Of a DNA stretch of 64,000 bases, positions 52,893-63,716 are shown piece by piece (within the stretch, counting starts at the first letter, position 1; every line of letters starts with the position of its first letter). The translations under genes and the position numbers were made by a program. The stretch lies in contig JAJEKV010000014.1 in assembly GCA_021234155.1 (NCBI GenBank), forward strand, positions 12,625,836-12,689,835, read 5' to 3'. The stretch is from Isoetes taiwanensis. Taxonomy: Eukaryota; Streptophyta; Lycopodiopsida; Isoetales; Isoetaceae. Below the pieces are notes generated by a model that saw nothing but the letters and a program-made list of their open reading frames with translations, made no database searches and was not told the origin of the DNA.

Positions 52893-55723
52893 TCATGAAT
52901 CCTCTACGACATTCTTATTTCTTTTGATGAATATTAGAAACGCTTGGGTTTTAACCCAATCAAGAACTCCAAATGTATTGTGTCCAAATGACTCGGAGCT
53001 GACTCGGAAATGACATGAAGCACAATGGATTCTTGATCCGTCAAGACAATTGCATCTCCTTGCTCTTCTTGCAACTTGCATAGGCGCTCAACTGCTGCTA
53101 ATCGCTTGCTACAGCGCTTTTCCAAATCGCTTAATCGGGCGTCTATAGGGGCGCTTGGAGAATATACTAGTTAGTTGAATTCAAGCGAGCTTAAAAAAAA
53201 TAGTGCATACCAAGTTCTTGGCGCTGCTTTGACAACTCCAACATGGAGCCTCCAATGGGAACCCCTCCCTCTGGATAACCAATCAAGGTGGATAACATGT
53301 GGAACATGCGAACATTTCACGTTGCGTTGCAGAATCTGCACCTTCAAAATTCGCCATTGCACCTCTGTCAAGTTTGTGGTGTCGCAATGCAGTGAGAGAA
53401 CATCCTAGCATGCTTCGCCATTTGCCATCCCAATGTCCTCCAAGTATCCGGTTTGTGGCGCTGAGATAACTACATGCAATCACTTTTTCCGTGAGTTGTA
53501 TTTTCGAAGAATCGTGGTCAACCATACATGGGTTACCTCATAACACTCTCATTATCCTTGTAATTCTCCATAAGCTCGTGTAGATGGTCGAGATAGTCCC
53601 ATTCTTTGGTGCAAGTCATCATGAGAGAAAGGCGAGAGTAGATGTCTTTCTTTCTTGCTTGACCTCGAACCCGCAAGGGGATAGCGATTAACGACTTCGA
53701 GGTGATACCATATGTACACGTAATGGAGGAATTACCTTGATGCCAGATACTTTAGCCACGCTCGCTTTCAGTATGGAACCAACACGCAAGAATCGAACAT
53801 CGCGATCTCGGCAGACAATACATTACGCGATATGATATGCATTACATAATAACTCCCATAAAGGGTTCACCTGTGTCTCCCCTAGCCAAATGCGGGTCCT
53901 CGAGAATGACATCATCTAACGCCGCCGCTTTCGCATTATCGAGATCTATCGTAATAGCCCTAGGTCGAACGCGCCCATGCGGCAAAGATCGCACGCAGGC
54001 CACTCCCAATGCCAATCTCTCATGGTGCTCGGGGACAATGGTGCACATCATGTAGAAAGCAGCACGCCCGATACCATTGAGATTAGGGACATAAAAGCAT
54101 ATAGTGGACAACCATACATGTTAGTTCTGAACGTGGAATCCATGGTCCAACCACCATTTGGACTGTACTTTATAGCTTGTTCCAGCATCCATTTGTCCTG
54201 GATGACAACAATCCAAGGCCGCCTAGTCGGGTCATCATGGTCGGGTGCATAGGGTTGGTGGTATATGACCTTTCCTGATCTAACCCAAGCATCCATCCCA
54301 CTCTCTACGGCATCCCAATCTGGCCCGAGTAATGCTCCTGCAACACAATAGGCGTGGTAACCCAAAAAACATAAAAAACTTATTTCATTCTTTCCATATT
54401 CGATAAGTGTACATACCTTTTATACGTAAGTGGTAACCAATGTGCCATATGTCCTCGTGGGCCACCTTGAAGCGATAAGTGGCTCTCTCCACCGGGTGTG
54501 GTGGTGCGACACAACTCCTTTCCTCTCTCCAACATATTACTCCACACGCTTTGGAAATCTCGTGTCCAAAGTAAACATGTTGGTAGTCACCTCTGCAACA
54601 GAGGGATGCAAGGGCCGGGACCACTCGTCATCCTCAGACCACGGGTTGTGTCCATCATGCCCAACACGAATGTGTATTGTGGCAGAACTATCTGTACTTC
54701 GGATTGCTTTCGGTATCACCGCGTGCGAAGACGAAACCCGCGATCTTATCTTGAAACTCCTTCTTGTCCGCCTCTTCCACGACCGCACCACGCCGTGCAC
54801 TTCCCCCTCGATGACAAATGTAATCAACACATATCATATCATTCATCCAATCCCTAGTATGGCGTCGAATCAAGCGACCACGTGATCTATTTGTAATCTG
54901 CTCCCACTCGACTTTCCAAGGAGTGATATGGCACTATCTCCTCATAATTGAATAACTCTTGTCTCCTCGTAGGCTTCGTCGGACGGGAACTGCACCCACA
55001 TACTTCTATGCATTGCCTCACATAATCTTCTGGAATGCCATGAAACTTGGCTCCAATCTGCCATACCTTCTTGATGTTATCTAGGGTAGGACATATAGGC
55101 AAGTGGCGTAGACCACCTTCGACATGAGCTCTGAAAATGATTTGCTTCCACATCCATGATGGTGGGATGTAGAGCCATTTGCCAAAGGTCAAAGCCAGGA
55201 GAAGACGAGATTACGTATGGACTTGCAACTTCTCCGAAGCTCGACCACCTCGTCATGATTTGTGTATCTCGTGGCTTTTGTGTTTGTTTAACATACCCCG
55301 CAGAAAATTAGGATCTGCTTGAAGGACATCTTGAACAGAGGGATGGAGGGAATTTTCGACACAATGCACCATCAAATAATATGAAGCTTCGTTAAAAATG
55401 TAGCCCTCAGCAGAGGCGATAACAGGAATAGGAGGAAACCGTTGAATGTAACGTTCCTCTTCCAAGGGATCATACTCCACATTTGGTCTTGCATTGTCTT
55501 CATCTTGTAAATCCTCAAAACTTGCAGCATTGTCAATATTTTCAAAAGCAAAATCACTTACAGTTTCGTCCGAATCATATAGTGATGAATCGGTAGAAGC
55601 ATCCTCCTCGCATTCTTCAAATGCGTCAAGCTCCGGATCCATAAGGAGATGCAATGGAGGAGAACAGAGCGCAAGAAGCGCCCTTAAAAATTTTGAGATG
55701 CAATGGCGGAGAGCAAAGCGCAA
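52893..55723 (-). pseudogene. MULE-like DDE transposase gene, spliced
   Basis: Pieces in order on the minus strand. Acidic N-terminus MDPELDAFEECEEDASTDSS (55253-55723). A segment with MTFGKWLYIPPSWMWKQIIF (54887-55192). A basic DNA-binding-like block (54688-54873). VERATYRFKVAHEDIWHIGY. After an intron, GWTMDSTFRTNMYGCPLYAF with the catalytic Asp of MULE transposases (54048-54337). CTIVPEHHERLALGVA and VRPRAITIDLDNAKAAALDD (53842-54111). An ILACWFHTE motif, frameshift, then KRAWLKYLASR. TLIGYPEGGVPIGGSMLELS (about 53220). Finally a C-terminal helix with EKRCSKRLAAVERLCKL. Several frames are broken. The family cuts and pastes DNA transposons. Confidence 0.7.
54338..54416 (-). other. Intron in the transposase gene
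   Basis: 79 bp with donor AAAAG|GTATGTAC and acceptor TTGTGTTGCAG|GAGC on the minus strand. Splicing joins YHLRIK to GALLGPDWDAVESGM, keeping the reading open on both sides, which supports a real spliced gene. Confidence 0.7.
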
Positions 55724-56070
55724 GAAGAGGGTAAAAGCATGTTAGGGTGTCCCTTAAAAAGTATTATTTAGTGACCAAAAAAGTACCCAAAAAGGTACCC
55801 AGGACTGGGTACTGGGTACTTGTGTAATATCCCAATAAAAGGTACATTCTAGAACTTTTATATATATTTTGGTCTCCGGTAGCATTATCTTTATCTTAAT
55901 TTTGAATATTAATGCGTCCTTGACTTTTATTTTGGATATTTGTACTAGTTTTAATGAAAATAAAAATGAGAAAGTACCCAGTTCTGAAGTACCTAGTGTA
56001 TGTACTTTTGCAGGTTCCAAAAGTGGTACACCCTAACATGCTTTTACCCAAGAGCCCTTAAAAAATTTTT
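55644..56070. repeat. 49-bp tandem duplication, second unit split by the MITE
   Basis: AGATGCAATGG...GCGCAAGAAG...CCCTTAAAAATTTT occurs at about 55644-55694. It occurs again with the MITE 55729-56049 inserted between GCGCAAGAAGA and AAGAGCCCTTAAAAAA. The first unit therefore shows the empty site. Confidence 0.8.
55729..56049. mobile_element. MITE, 321 bp, 22-bp perfect terminal inverted repeats
   Basis: Left end GGGTAAAAGCATGTTAGGGT plus GT (55729-55750), and its exact reverse complement at 56028-56049. Flanked by AAGA on both sides, a 4-bp target duplication; the neighbouring 49-bp repeat unit gives the uninterrupted site CAAGAAGCGCCC. AT-rich interior with several GTACCC/GGGTAC subterminal motifs and no open frame. 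Superfamily not assigned: 4-bp duplications fit few groups. Confidence 0.88.
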
Positions 56071-56080
56071 GAAGAAACAT

Positions 56081-56542
56081 GGAAACCCTTCCTATTTTCC
56101 CCCATTTGTGGAAACCCTTCCTATTTTCCCATGGGTATGGAAAATAGGAAGGGTTTCCATTTGAATTAAAATTTAAATTCTTGATTGTCGTGCATATTTA
56201 TGAGCGTGCATAAGCGTGCACCATTAATGGCGGCGTCCGTGTTGGGCGTCGTGCGTGCGCCAAAAAAAAAAAAAAAAAAGGAAACCCTACCCATTTTCCG
56301 GGGAAACCCTTCCGATTTTCAAATTGGAAACCCTTCCAATTTTCCATTAAAATCAGGAAGGGTTTCCATGGAAACCCTTCCTATTTTCCATGGAAACCCT
56401 TCCTATTTTTCATGGAAAATAGGAAGGGTTTCCATGGAAACCCTTCCTGGTTTTAATGAAAGCCGGAAGGGTTTCCATGGAAACCCTTCCTATTTTCCAT
56501 GGAAAATTGGAAGGGTTTCCATGGAAAATAGGAAGGGTTTCC
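56081..56542. repeat. Right cluster of GGAAACCCTTCC in both orientations
   Basis: Eight forward copies (56081, 56110, 56302, 56326, 56370, 56392, 56436, 56479) and six reverse copies GGAAGGGTTTCC (56147, 56356, 56422, 56465, 56509, 56531), plus the variant GGAAACCCTACC at 56280. Neighbouring copies are joined by CATGG and by TATTTTCCATGGAAAATA-like palindromes, so the region can form many alternative hairpins. An A run lies at 56262-56278. Confidence 0.92.
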
Positions 56543-56647
56543 ATGGGAGCCCAACCCAAATAGGGAGTACTTAGAACCATCGGGTTTTCATCGTTAACCA
56601 TTCCACTCCTTATTGCTAACATATTTATCTTTACAAGAAATTTATCA

Positions 56648-56665
56648 CGGCGGCCAAGGCCGCCG
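56648..56665. other. GC-rich perfect hairpin CGGCGGCC-AA-GGCCGCCG
   Basis: 8-bp perfect GC stem with a 2-base loop, flanked by weaker complementarity (AGAAATTTATCA against GAACATTTCT). It stands out in AT-rich sequence just outside the 12-mer cluster. No assigned function. Confidence 0.7.
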
Positions 56666-57370
56666 CGAACATTTCTTTTGTTTGGCTCGCTTACTGGTTT
56701 GAACTGTGACCATTCGAGATTATGTGAAAGACACCCAGTGCAAAAGATACAGCTTTATGCATGATGAAAGTTGGACTTTACAATTGTGTTTAAAAGACTA
56801 GGGGATAGAGGGATATTATGACATCATCACAACCTTAGAATCAATAAATCAACTTCCAACTGTGTTCTATAGAAGTTCCAAGCGTTATTTGAATTAAAGG
56901 ATCACATAAAACTTTTTTAAGTGGCTTTATATACAATTAGGTTACATGTGCTACAATAGCTCAAGCACAACTTTGCGATATGAGGGCCCTAAAAAATTTC
57001 TAGAAAGTGCAATGAGTTGAAATTGTTGTTGTCCGATAATAGTCTAAAAAGGTTCAATGTTGTTCACAATTTATTTCATGGTTAGGTGATAATTTATTTC
57101 AAGGTTAGGTGATGATATGCACTATGATGCCACTTTACTCAAAGTTGTAAGTTTGTTAAATTGGTGCCCAAATTTAGAGGACGTAAATAATTCACAAAAT
57201 ATTTCGATGCCGCAATGGCCACATAGATAATCGACATAATGTCATCAAAATACTTGATTGTCAATCAAATAATACTTCAGTTTTGTTCAAAGTTTCAATT
57301 GCTAAAGTAACAGATTCTTGTAAAGATCTTTTATTGGTCTAAATTACAATTGGCAGTTTGGAAAGAAATG
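56666..57370. other. AT-rich stretch, nothing recognised
   Basis: About 700 bp between the hairpin and the end of the DUF599 exon. No conserved reading; it may include the 3' untranslated region of the DUF599 gene. Confidence 0.45.
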
Positions 57371-57892
57371 TCACTTGACACTCACATGAGCTTTATGATG
57401 CACCATGTCAAGATGGTAAAGGACAGGAACCAGCAAAATTGAACAAAGAAACATAGCAATGGATCCAAAGAACCAAAGCAGCAAAGGAAAGGCAAAGTAA
57501 AAACCTCTAGTCCCCATTGTCTAAAAATTGGATCCTCTAGCTAGCACATGAGCAACATACTTCGGCGTTATGCTTACAATCTGTTCTTCCTCTTCTTCTT
57601 GCTGCTGTACTGGAACGTTTATGAGGTAGTTTACATGGTTGAAAAATCTGATGGATTGCACATAGCACAGAAAAGAAAAAAGAAAACTGAGTAGTAGTAA
57701 TGCTAGCTTTATCATCAAGGTGAATCCTCCATTCGATCCAACTATGTGGTCTATTTTCCTCAATCTGCACATGTTGCTCACAAGTGCTGCTACTCCAGAA
57801 CTCAAAAGTATGGTTGTTGTTGCCATTAGGGTTGAAGCCATTATCGAGTTTCTTAGGGTTTGCACTGCCAGAATGTTTTTCTTGTCATTATC
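57371..57892 (-). pseudogene. DUF599 family membrane protein, last exon with in-frame stop
   Basis: After a TTATACAG acceptor the exon reads DNDKKNILAVQTLRNSIMAS, then two hydrophobic segments (TTTILLSSGVAALVS and IKLALLLLSFLFSFLCYVQS), FFNHVNYLINVP, and VSITPKYVAHVLARGSNF. TAG (57521-57523) follows. Beyond the stop the same frame continues with the expected final part, GFYFAFPLLLWFFGSIAMFL and LLVPVLYHLDMV, ending at TGA 57371-57373. This is the C-terminal half of the plant DUF599 family (membrane protein of unknown function). The stop removes the last membrane segment. N-terminal exons were not found. Confidence 0.8.
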
Positions 57893-59100
57893 CTGTATAA
57901 CACGGTGTTTTGGATCCGTATGTTCTTAGCAATGGCTAAAAGCTTCAATGTAAGAAGCATATCATATCACATCAATGGAAAAAACAGAATAGATTGAAAT
58001 GTTGTTTCCATCAAATTCAATTCAAAGCAGAGAATATGCATCTTCCACCCTACAGCAAACACGACTGCCAATGCTCTACAACATGGGTTGTGTCCTCAAC
58101 CACAAGCAAACTATAGTTGTGAGCCTGCTTTAGATCTTTTTCTAACTATTATAGCCTCCTGCCATATGTTGACAGCATAAAAAAGATTTGATAATATAAT
58201 AGGTGTTGCATTATGCGAATCCAACTTATAAAGGGGCATGGAATACCAGATTGAGTGATACTAAAGTAACCGTGCACAGTGGTGGCACTGCTATCCTGTT
58301 TTAGATATCCTCTGCAAGACAAATAGCAGTTAGTTACAAAGTTAATGAAGTATCCATTAACAAATAATACCTTCTTTCCAATAGCATCTTCCCAAACATG
58401 GCCATCAAGTTCTAACCTGCCAGCCAAACATTTTAAATAGAAAAGGCAACTCATAATATTATTATAGCTGCCCTTAAACAAAACTAACCAATAAGATTCG
58501 ACATCTCCGATAGAGCGCCTATCCAGTGTCAACATGATTTGGTTTGGTACGGATTTCTTTGTAGAACTCGTCCAAAACTGGGGATACCATGCTTGGCCTA
58601 TTTACTTGAATTGTATTCATGTGGTTTGTACCAATGCAGAATTGTGGAATGTCACGTGGAATATCACTAAGTGGATCATCATATGGAAACCCTGCACCAA
58701 ATAATACTTGGTGAGAAGATAATAACAAACACAAACCAAATACAGATGTTGAGGGAAATGCCATATTGTTCCAGGTTCCTGAAATTTTCTTTCATCTATG
58801 AGGCAGGATCAATGCATGAAAATTTTTTATTCAAGCAAATAAAGACCGCAAAAGCATGCAATAGCACAAAAATCTGTTCTACAGAGAATAAGTCACAAAT
58901 GCAGATGTCTTCAAGGAAAAAAATATGGCAACTATCCGAATGGTCAATGAACTTAGGCTACACGGTCCACGCATACCTAGAACTCGTGATTTCTTTGCAA
59001 AGAAGAGACCGGCATTCTTCCTGAATGCAAGACTACAAAACGAAAACCGGATCTCTTTGCAAAGCTAGTGTATAGTGCCGCCATAGCCAACATAACACAA
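57893..59100 (-). other. Possible exons of an unrecognised gene
   Basis: Around 58520-58697, after a TTTGGTGCAG acceptor, the minus strand reads FPYDDPLSDIPRDIPQFCIG, NHMNTIQVNRPSMVSPVLDE and FYKEIRTKPNHV. This is a good-looking coding stretch ending near a frame change to RRSIGDVESYW. Near 58380-58420 another stretch reads LELDGHVWEDAIGKK. I do not recognise the family. It lies upstream of the DUF599 exon on the same strand but has no DUF599 N-terminal features. Confidence 0.35.
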
Positions 59101-60834
59101 AAGCCATCTAAGATTGCATGTAAAAAGGGGAAAGCCATATGGCGGCTTGCGTTCTTCTATGCTCCTGGCCATATGAAACCTCACATAATCTGGGCCGGAT
59201 TTTGGACTCATTGACATGCAGGAGTGGTTCTGTTTGGATTTCGCATTTGTCTCTGAACATGGGGTCCTTGCAGATTCTTGATGGCGGCATAGCGAGAAGT
59301 AGCTAGAGCTAATGCAGGAGCAACCTTCCCCAAATCCGGCGATGGCATTCTCAGATCCGTTGATAGCATTCTCCCCCAGTGCAGCATTTGCCTTGTCCGC
59401 AAAACCCCAAAGGTAATGTGGCCTCCCGTAACTGCCTTAGGAATAATTTCACCAATTGTTTTGTATGCAAGAAAAATTCACCTGAAAATCATGCCGGAGA
59501 TTGTACCCAGGAAAAAGACTGTATACGTGTCGCTCAAATAGTAAGGCACAAAAGGAATCGAATCTGAGGAGAATGAATTATATGTGTAGATAGATTATAT
59601 TCAAGTATTTCACATTCAAGTTTTATTCTCTAACATTGATCTTACGGACATTCTTGGTATTGTGCCAGATCAATGGCTAGTAGAATTTTGAGAGAAAAAA
59701 TGCATGCCAATATCAATGGTGTAGAACGAACCTATGGTTGAAGCAAAAATAAAGAAGAAGCAAAATAAAGAAAAACCAATGGTGCCCATGAATTTGCCGC
59801 ACCCAATCCTGCCATAATATTCCTGCCATAGCGCCTGCCCTGTTCAAAGCCGCCATAGCTTCAACATAGTAGCCCACCGAATCCCTAACAGAGGATTTCT
59901 AACACAAACTGCAAAGCGGGATGAAAGAGCGCAGGAAAAAATAGGATAAAACACTTCAAAATCCGACATGATCCTTTCTTTTCCAAATTGAGCCTCTGAA
60001 AAATGTCAAGAGCATGGCGCCCGAAAGAGTAAGAGAGTAATCCTGTATTCACATAGCTTGGAGCTTCAAAAAAAGGGAATGCCCTCTTCCCGAGAAGGAA
60101 AAGGTCTTGTACCAAAGTAACTAGACTACAAACGGTCAATATATTTACATAACAAACACGTCCTACTGAGAAGGGCACTTAGAATACAAGAATCCAGGCT
60201 TCAAACCAGACTCAAAAGTCCCCTGGAGCCGAATCGAAAGCCCTGGCGAGCCATCCAAATCTGCAGCTGCCATAGCCAGGCTGGATTGGACCCATCGTAA
60301 TAAAACGATGTGGACATCTGCCTCCAGCCATCTGAGCCAGGCATCTAAACCATGCAGATGGGCTTCCCTCAGGCTGTTTGCCGCGCAAGTGGCCGATGAA
60401 GATCCAGAAGGCTCGTGGATTTCCATATAGGGCCTCTGGAAAATTCGCTACAAATAAGGTATAAACTACAGACGCCACCCAAAATAGAAGAAACTCATTC
60501 AACCCAATTAAGCTCCCCAAAGTTGGCTAAATATACCCTTTTCTATATAATACCATACCAAAATCTTAGACCTAACCATTCCCAAAATACCCTTTCGCAA
60601 TACGAAACGAATTGGGCAAACTATATTGCACACTTTGGATCGTTGGATCCTCACATAATTCCACGAATATGCCAAATGAAGGATTATGGAATTTCCACAT
60701 CACACCCATGTAGAAGTCAGTGCTCCCCATACATGTATTCATATGCATACACATACGTAACAAAGAGAAATAGAAATACATGATTGATTGGACAAATTTG
60801 CATTGACATTGCAAACATAACTCGGCTACCAAAA
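59101..60834. other. No recognised gene
   Basis: 1.7 kb. Short open frames at 59108-59402 (minus) and 60163-60520 (minus, overlapping in two frames) have higher GC and could be remnants, but show no family motifs. Confidence 0.4.
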
Positions 60835-62560
60835 AAGTACATTCTTTAGAAGACATGGTACATGTACAGAACTGTAAGACAGAAATGAAATTACATGTAG
60901 GAACTCGAAATTACATGTAGAAACCTGAAACCTCTGCATTCATAAAGTAGCTAGGCAGCTTCACAAAGAAGCCTCAAGAAGAAGCTTCACAAAGAACCAG
61001 CGTCTATACAACCTCTGTACATATAGAAACCAAACACCCAATAGCAAAGAAGAGATAAAACGGATTGACATAAGCTGCCACAGCCATGTCAGGCTTGCAT
61101 GGTGCGAAAGTACAACCTCCCAAGACGCTCCCTGCAGACAAACCCCCTACATGCAACTGGAAGAAACTTCCTCATGGATCCTTTTGCCAAAGAAAGCCCT
61201 TGAGGCCATATGCACAAAAGCCAACATGACTGCAAAACCTGCCCAGTTCTGAAGGATTCCAATTGTACAACTCCACTTCACCTCGCCCCTGTACCAGCCA
61301 TATCTCCATCCATAATGTAGCAATTGGAACCACTGCTCCACAACCGATGTATTTTCGAGGAAAATTCGTTGATGCAAGAAAAGATCGATGTGTTCAGCAT
61401 CTTTGTTTTGGCACATTCATTTTAGAAGACATGGTACATGTACGTAATCAGAAGACGTAAATGAAATTACATGTAGGAACTCGAAATTACATGTAGAAAC
61501 CTGAAACCTCTGCATTCATAAAGTAGCTAGGCAGCTTCACAAAGAAGCCTCAAGAAGAAGCTTCACAAAGAACCAGCGTCTATACAACCTCTGTACATAC
61601 AAAAACCAAAAACCCAATAGCAAAGAAGAGATAAAATAGATTGACGTAAGCTGCCACAGCCATGTCAGGCTTGCATGGTGCAAAAGTACAGCCTCCCAAG
61701 ACGCTCCCTGCAGACAAACCCCCTACATGCAACTGGAAGAAACTTCCTCATGAATCCTTTTGCCAAAGAAAGCCCTTGAGGCCATATGCACAAAAGCCAA
61801 CATGACTGCAAAACTTGCCCAGTTCTGAAGGATTCCAATTGTACAACTCCACTTCACCTCGCCCCTGTACCAGCCATATCTCCATCCATAGTGTAGCAAT
61901 TGGAACCACTGCTCCACAACCGATGTATTTTCGAGGAAAATTCATTGATGCAAGAAAAGACTGATGTGTCTGTACTGTTTGGCGAAGTACATTCTTTAGA
62001 AGACATGGTACATGTACAGAACTGTAAGACAGAAATGAAATTACATGTAGGAACTCAAAATTACATGTAGAAACCTGAAACCTCTGCATTCATAAAGTAG
62101 CTAGGCAGCTTCACAAAGAAGCCTCAAGAAGAAGCTTCACAAAGAACAGCGTCTCTACAACCTCTGTACATACAAAAACCAAACACCCAATAGCAAAGAA
62201 GAGATAAAACAGATTGACGTAAGCTGCCACAGCCATGTCAGGCTTGCATGGTGCGAAAGTACAGCCTCCCAAGACGCTCCCTGCAGACAAACCCCCTACA
62301 TGCAACTGGAAGAAACTTCCTCATGAATCCTTTTGCCAAAGAAAGCCCTTGAGCCCATATGCACAAAAGCCAACATGACTGCAAAACCTGCCCAGTTCTG
62401 AAGGATTCCAATTGTACAACTCCACTTCACCACCCGCATCACCCATATATCTCCACCCATAGCGTATCAATTGGAACCACTGCTCCACAACCGATGTATT
62501 TTCGAGGAAAATTCGTTGATGCAAGAAAAGACTGATGTGTCTGTACTGCCTCCAGTAAAA
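60835..62560. repeat. Tandem array, three copies of about 575 bp
   Basis: Copies begin at about 60835, 61411 and 61985, each starting near TACATTCTTTAGAAGACATG and ending near CGTTGATGCAAGAAAAG. Identity is high, with scattered substitutions and short indels. Each copy carries minus-strand stretches with hydrophobic segments (AGFAVMLAFVHMASRAFF and DMAVAAYVNLFYLFFAIGCL) that recur in all three, but frames differ among copies, so coding status is doubtful. Confidence 0.9.
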
Positions 62561-63280
62561 CACAGACTCGGGAAGAAATCATTCCACCATCAAGCAATCA
62601 AAGAGCACAGCTGAGGAGCCTTCCATCAATCCACATGCCACATAACTGGAATCACTGGCATATTCCTTCTTGAATATGCACATGAATTTCTTTACCTGTA
62701 AAGCAGACAACAGGCAAAATTCTGACACTGGCAATCCCATCTCAGGCTCAATGTTGTTGGCAAAACTAAGAACTGCTACTGGCAAAACTAAAGAGGGCAA
62801 GCACTCTTCTGCTATGTGCAAGTCCAAAACACCTCCCTCAGCCCCTACAAATTGCCAAGCCACTCCCCCCTTGCCAACCTTCCCTTACAATCCAGGCATC
62901 CCTTCCCAGCATAGACAAACCTAACAGCTTATCCATAGTTCCAGAGCAAGCCGATGAAGGGCCTTTTTTGGCAGGACCTCTTCTGACATCAAACACAGTA
63001 CTAAATTTATGATAGTAAGAAAGAAGTAGGTTTCTTTGTGTTTTTTGCAATATATGACATCAAGAACCTCTATGCACACGTGTTATCATATGTGAGTTGA
63101 AAAAGAGTTATCTTGATTAAATAACTCAAATTTTGACAAGTCTAAGTATCGACTATTAATGGTCCATGGTTACTTATATTCAAATCTTGCAACTACTATG
63201 TCACTTTTACATGAAATTTGAGATCTATGCTGCCAAGGCTTGCATTCATTAAAAATATAGCATATCATGAAAGATGAACT
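62561..63280 (-). other. Open stretch of unknown nature and flank
   Basis: Minus frame 62579-62863 reads VAWQFVGAEGGVLDLHIAEE, LPSLVLPVAVLSFANNIEPE, then a possible intron acceptor and FMCIFKKEYASDSSYVACGL. Not recognised. It joins the right edge of the tandem array, so the array may be repeats of the 3' end of this unit. The remaining 400 bp hold nothing recognised. Confidence 0.3.
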
Positions 63281-63590
63281 ATTTTTTTTTTTTTTTAATG
63301 AACGTGGACCTTTATTACTCAAAAGAATACAAAGAGTACATGGGGGACTCAAAACCCAGTGGAGAAGATGTCCACTAGAGCAACACTACCCACCACATAC
63401 ATAACACAGAAATACATATCACCACGAGCACAACTGTTTGCTATGAGTAAACCTGAATATGAAGATATCGCTCCCAAATGACACTCTTGACATCATCCTT
63501 TAAGGAAGAACACTTATACGCCTTTACAATGTGACTACAAGCATCATTAAGTATTTGCGTATCTGAAAAGACCTACTTTTGAGCAAAATA
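63281..63590 (-). mobile_element. Retroposed 3' end with poly(A) tail (LINE fragment or processed transcript)
   Basis: On the minus strand a tract ends CAAAGAATACTTTTGAGTAATAAAGGTCCACG-like sequence: AATAAA lies about 20 bases before a 14-base A run (T run at 63282-63297 on plus). A polyadenylation signal plus poly(A) tail marks reverse-transcribed RNA. The 5' limit is uncertain. Confidence 0.6.
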
Positions 63591-63716
63591 GGGTTTGGCA
63601 ACTTCATCTAATGTCATATAATAGTGAAAAACCTTGGGAACATGCAAATATATATATTTTATCATTTAAGATCATTTACTTCTGATTTTACCAAGGTTTG
63701 GACCCTGTTGTTTGCA

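Noticed and set aside
56081-56542. 12-mer array considered as CRISPR-like or telomeric
   Set aside because: Copies are in both orientations with irregular spacing, and the motif is not a telomere repeat unit, though it contains AAACCCT.
58519-58764. Apparent signal peptide MAFPSTSVFGLCLLLSSHQ
   Set aside because: The hydrophobic part is the pyrimidine-rich end of an intron before a TGCAG acceptor, so it is probably not translated.
60835-62560. Repeat array considered as CRISPR-like
   Set aside because: Units are about 575 bp without short spaced repeats, in plant DNA.
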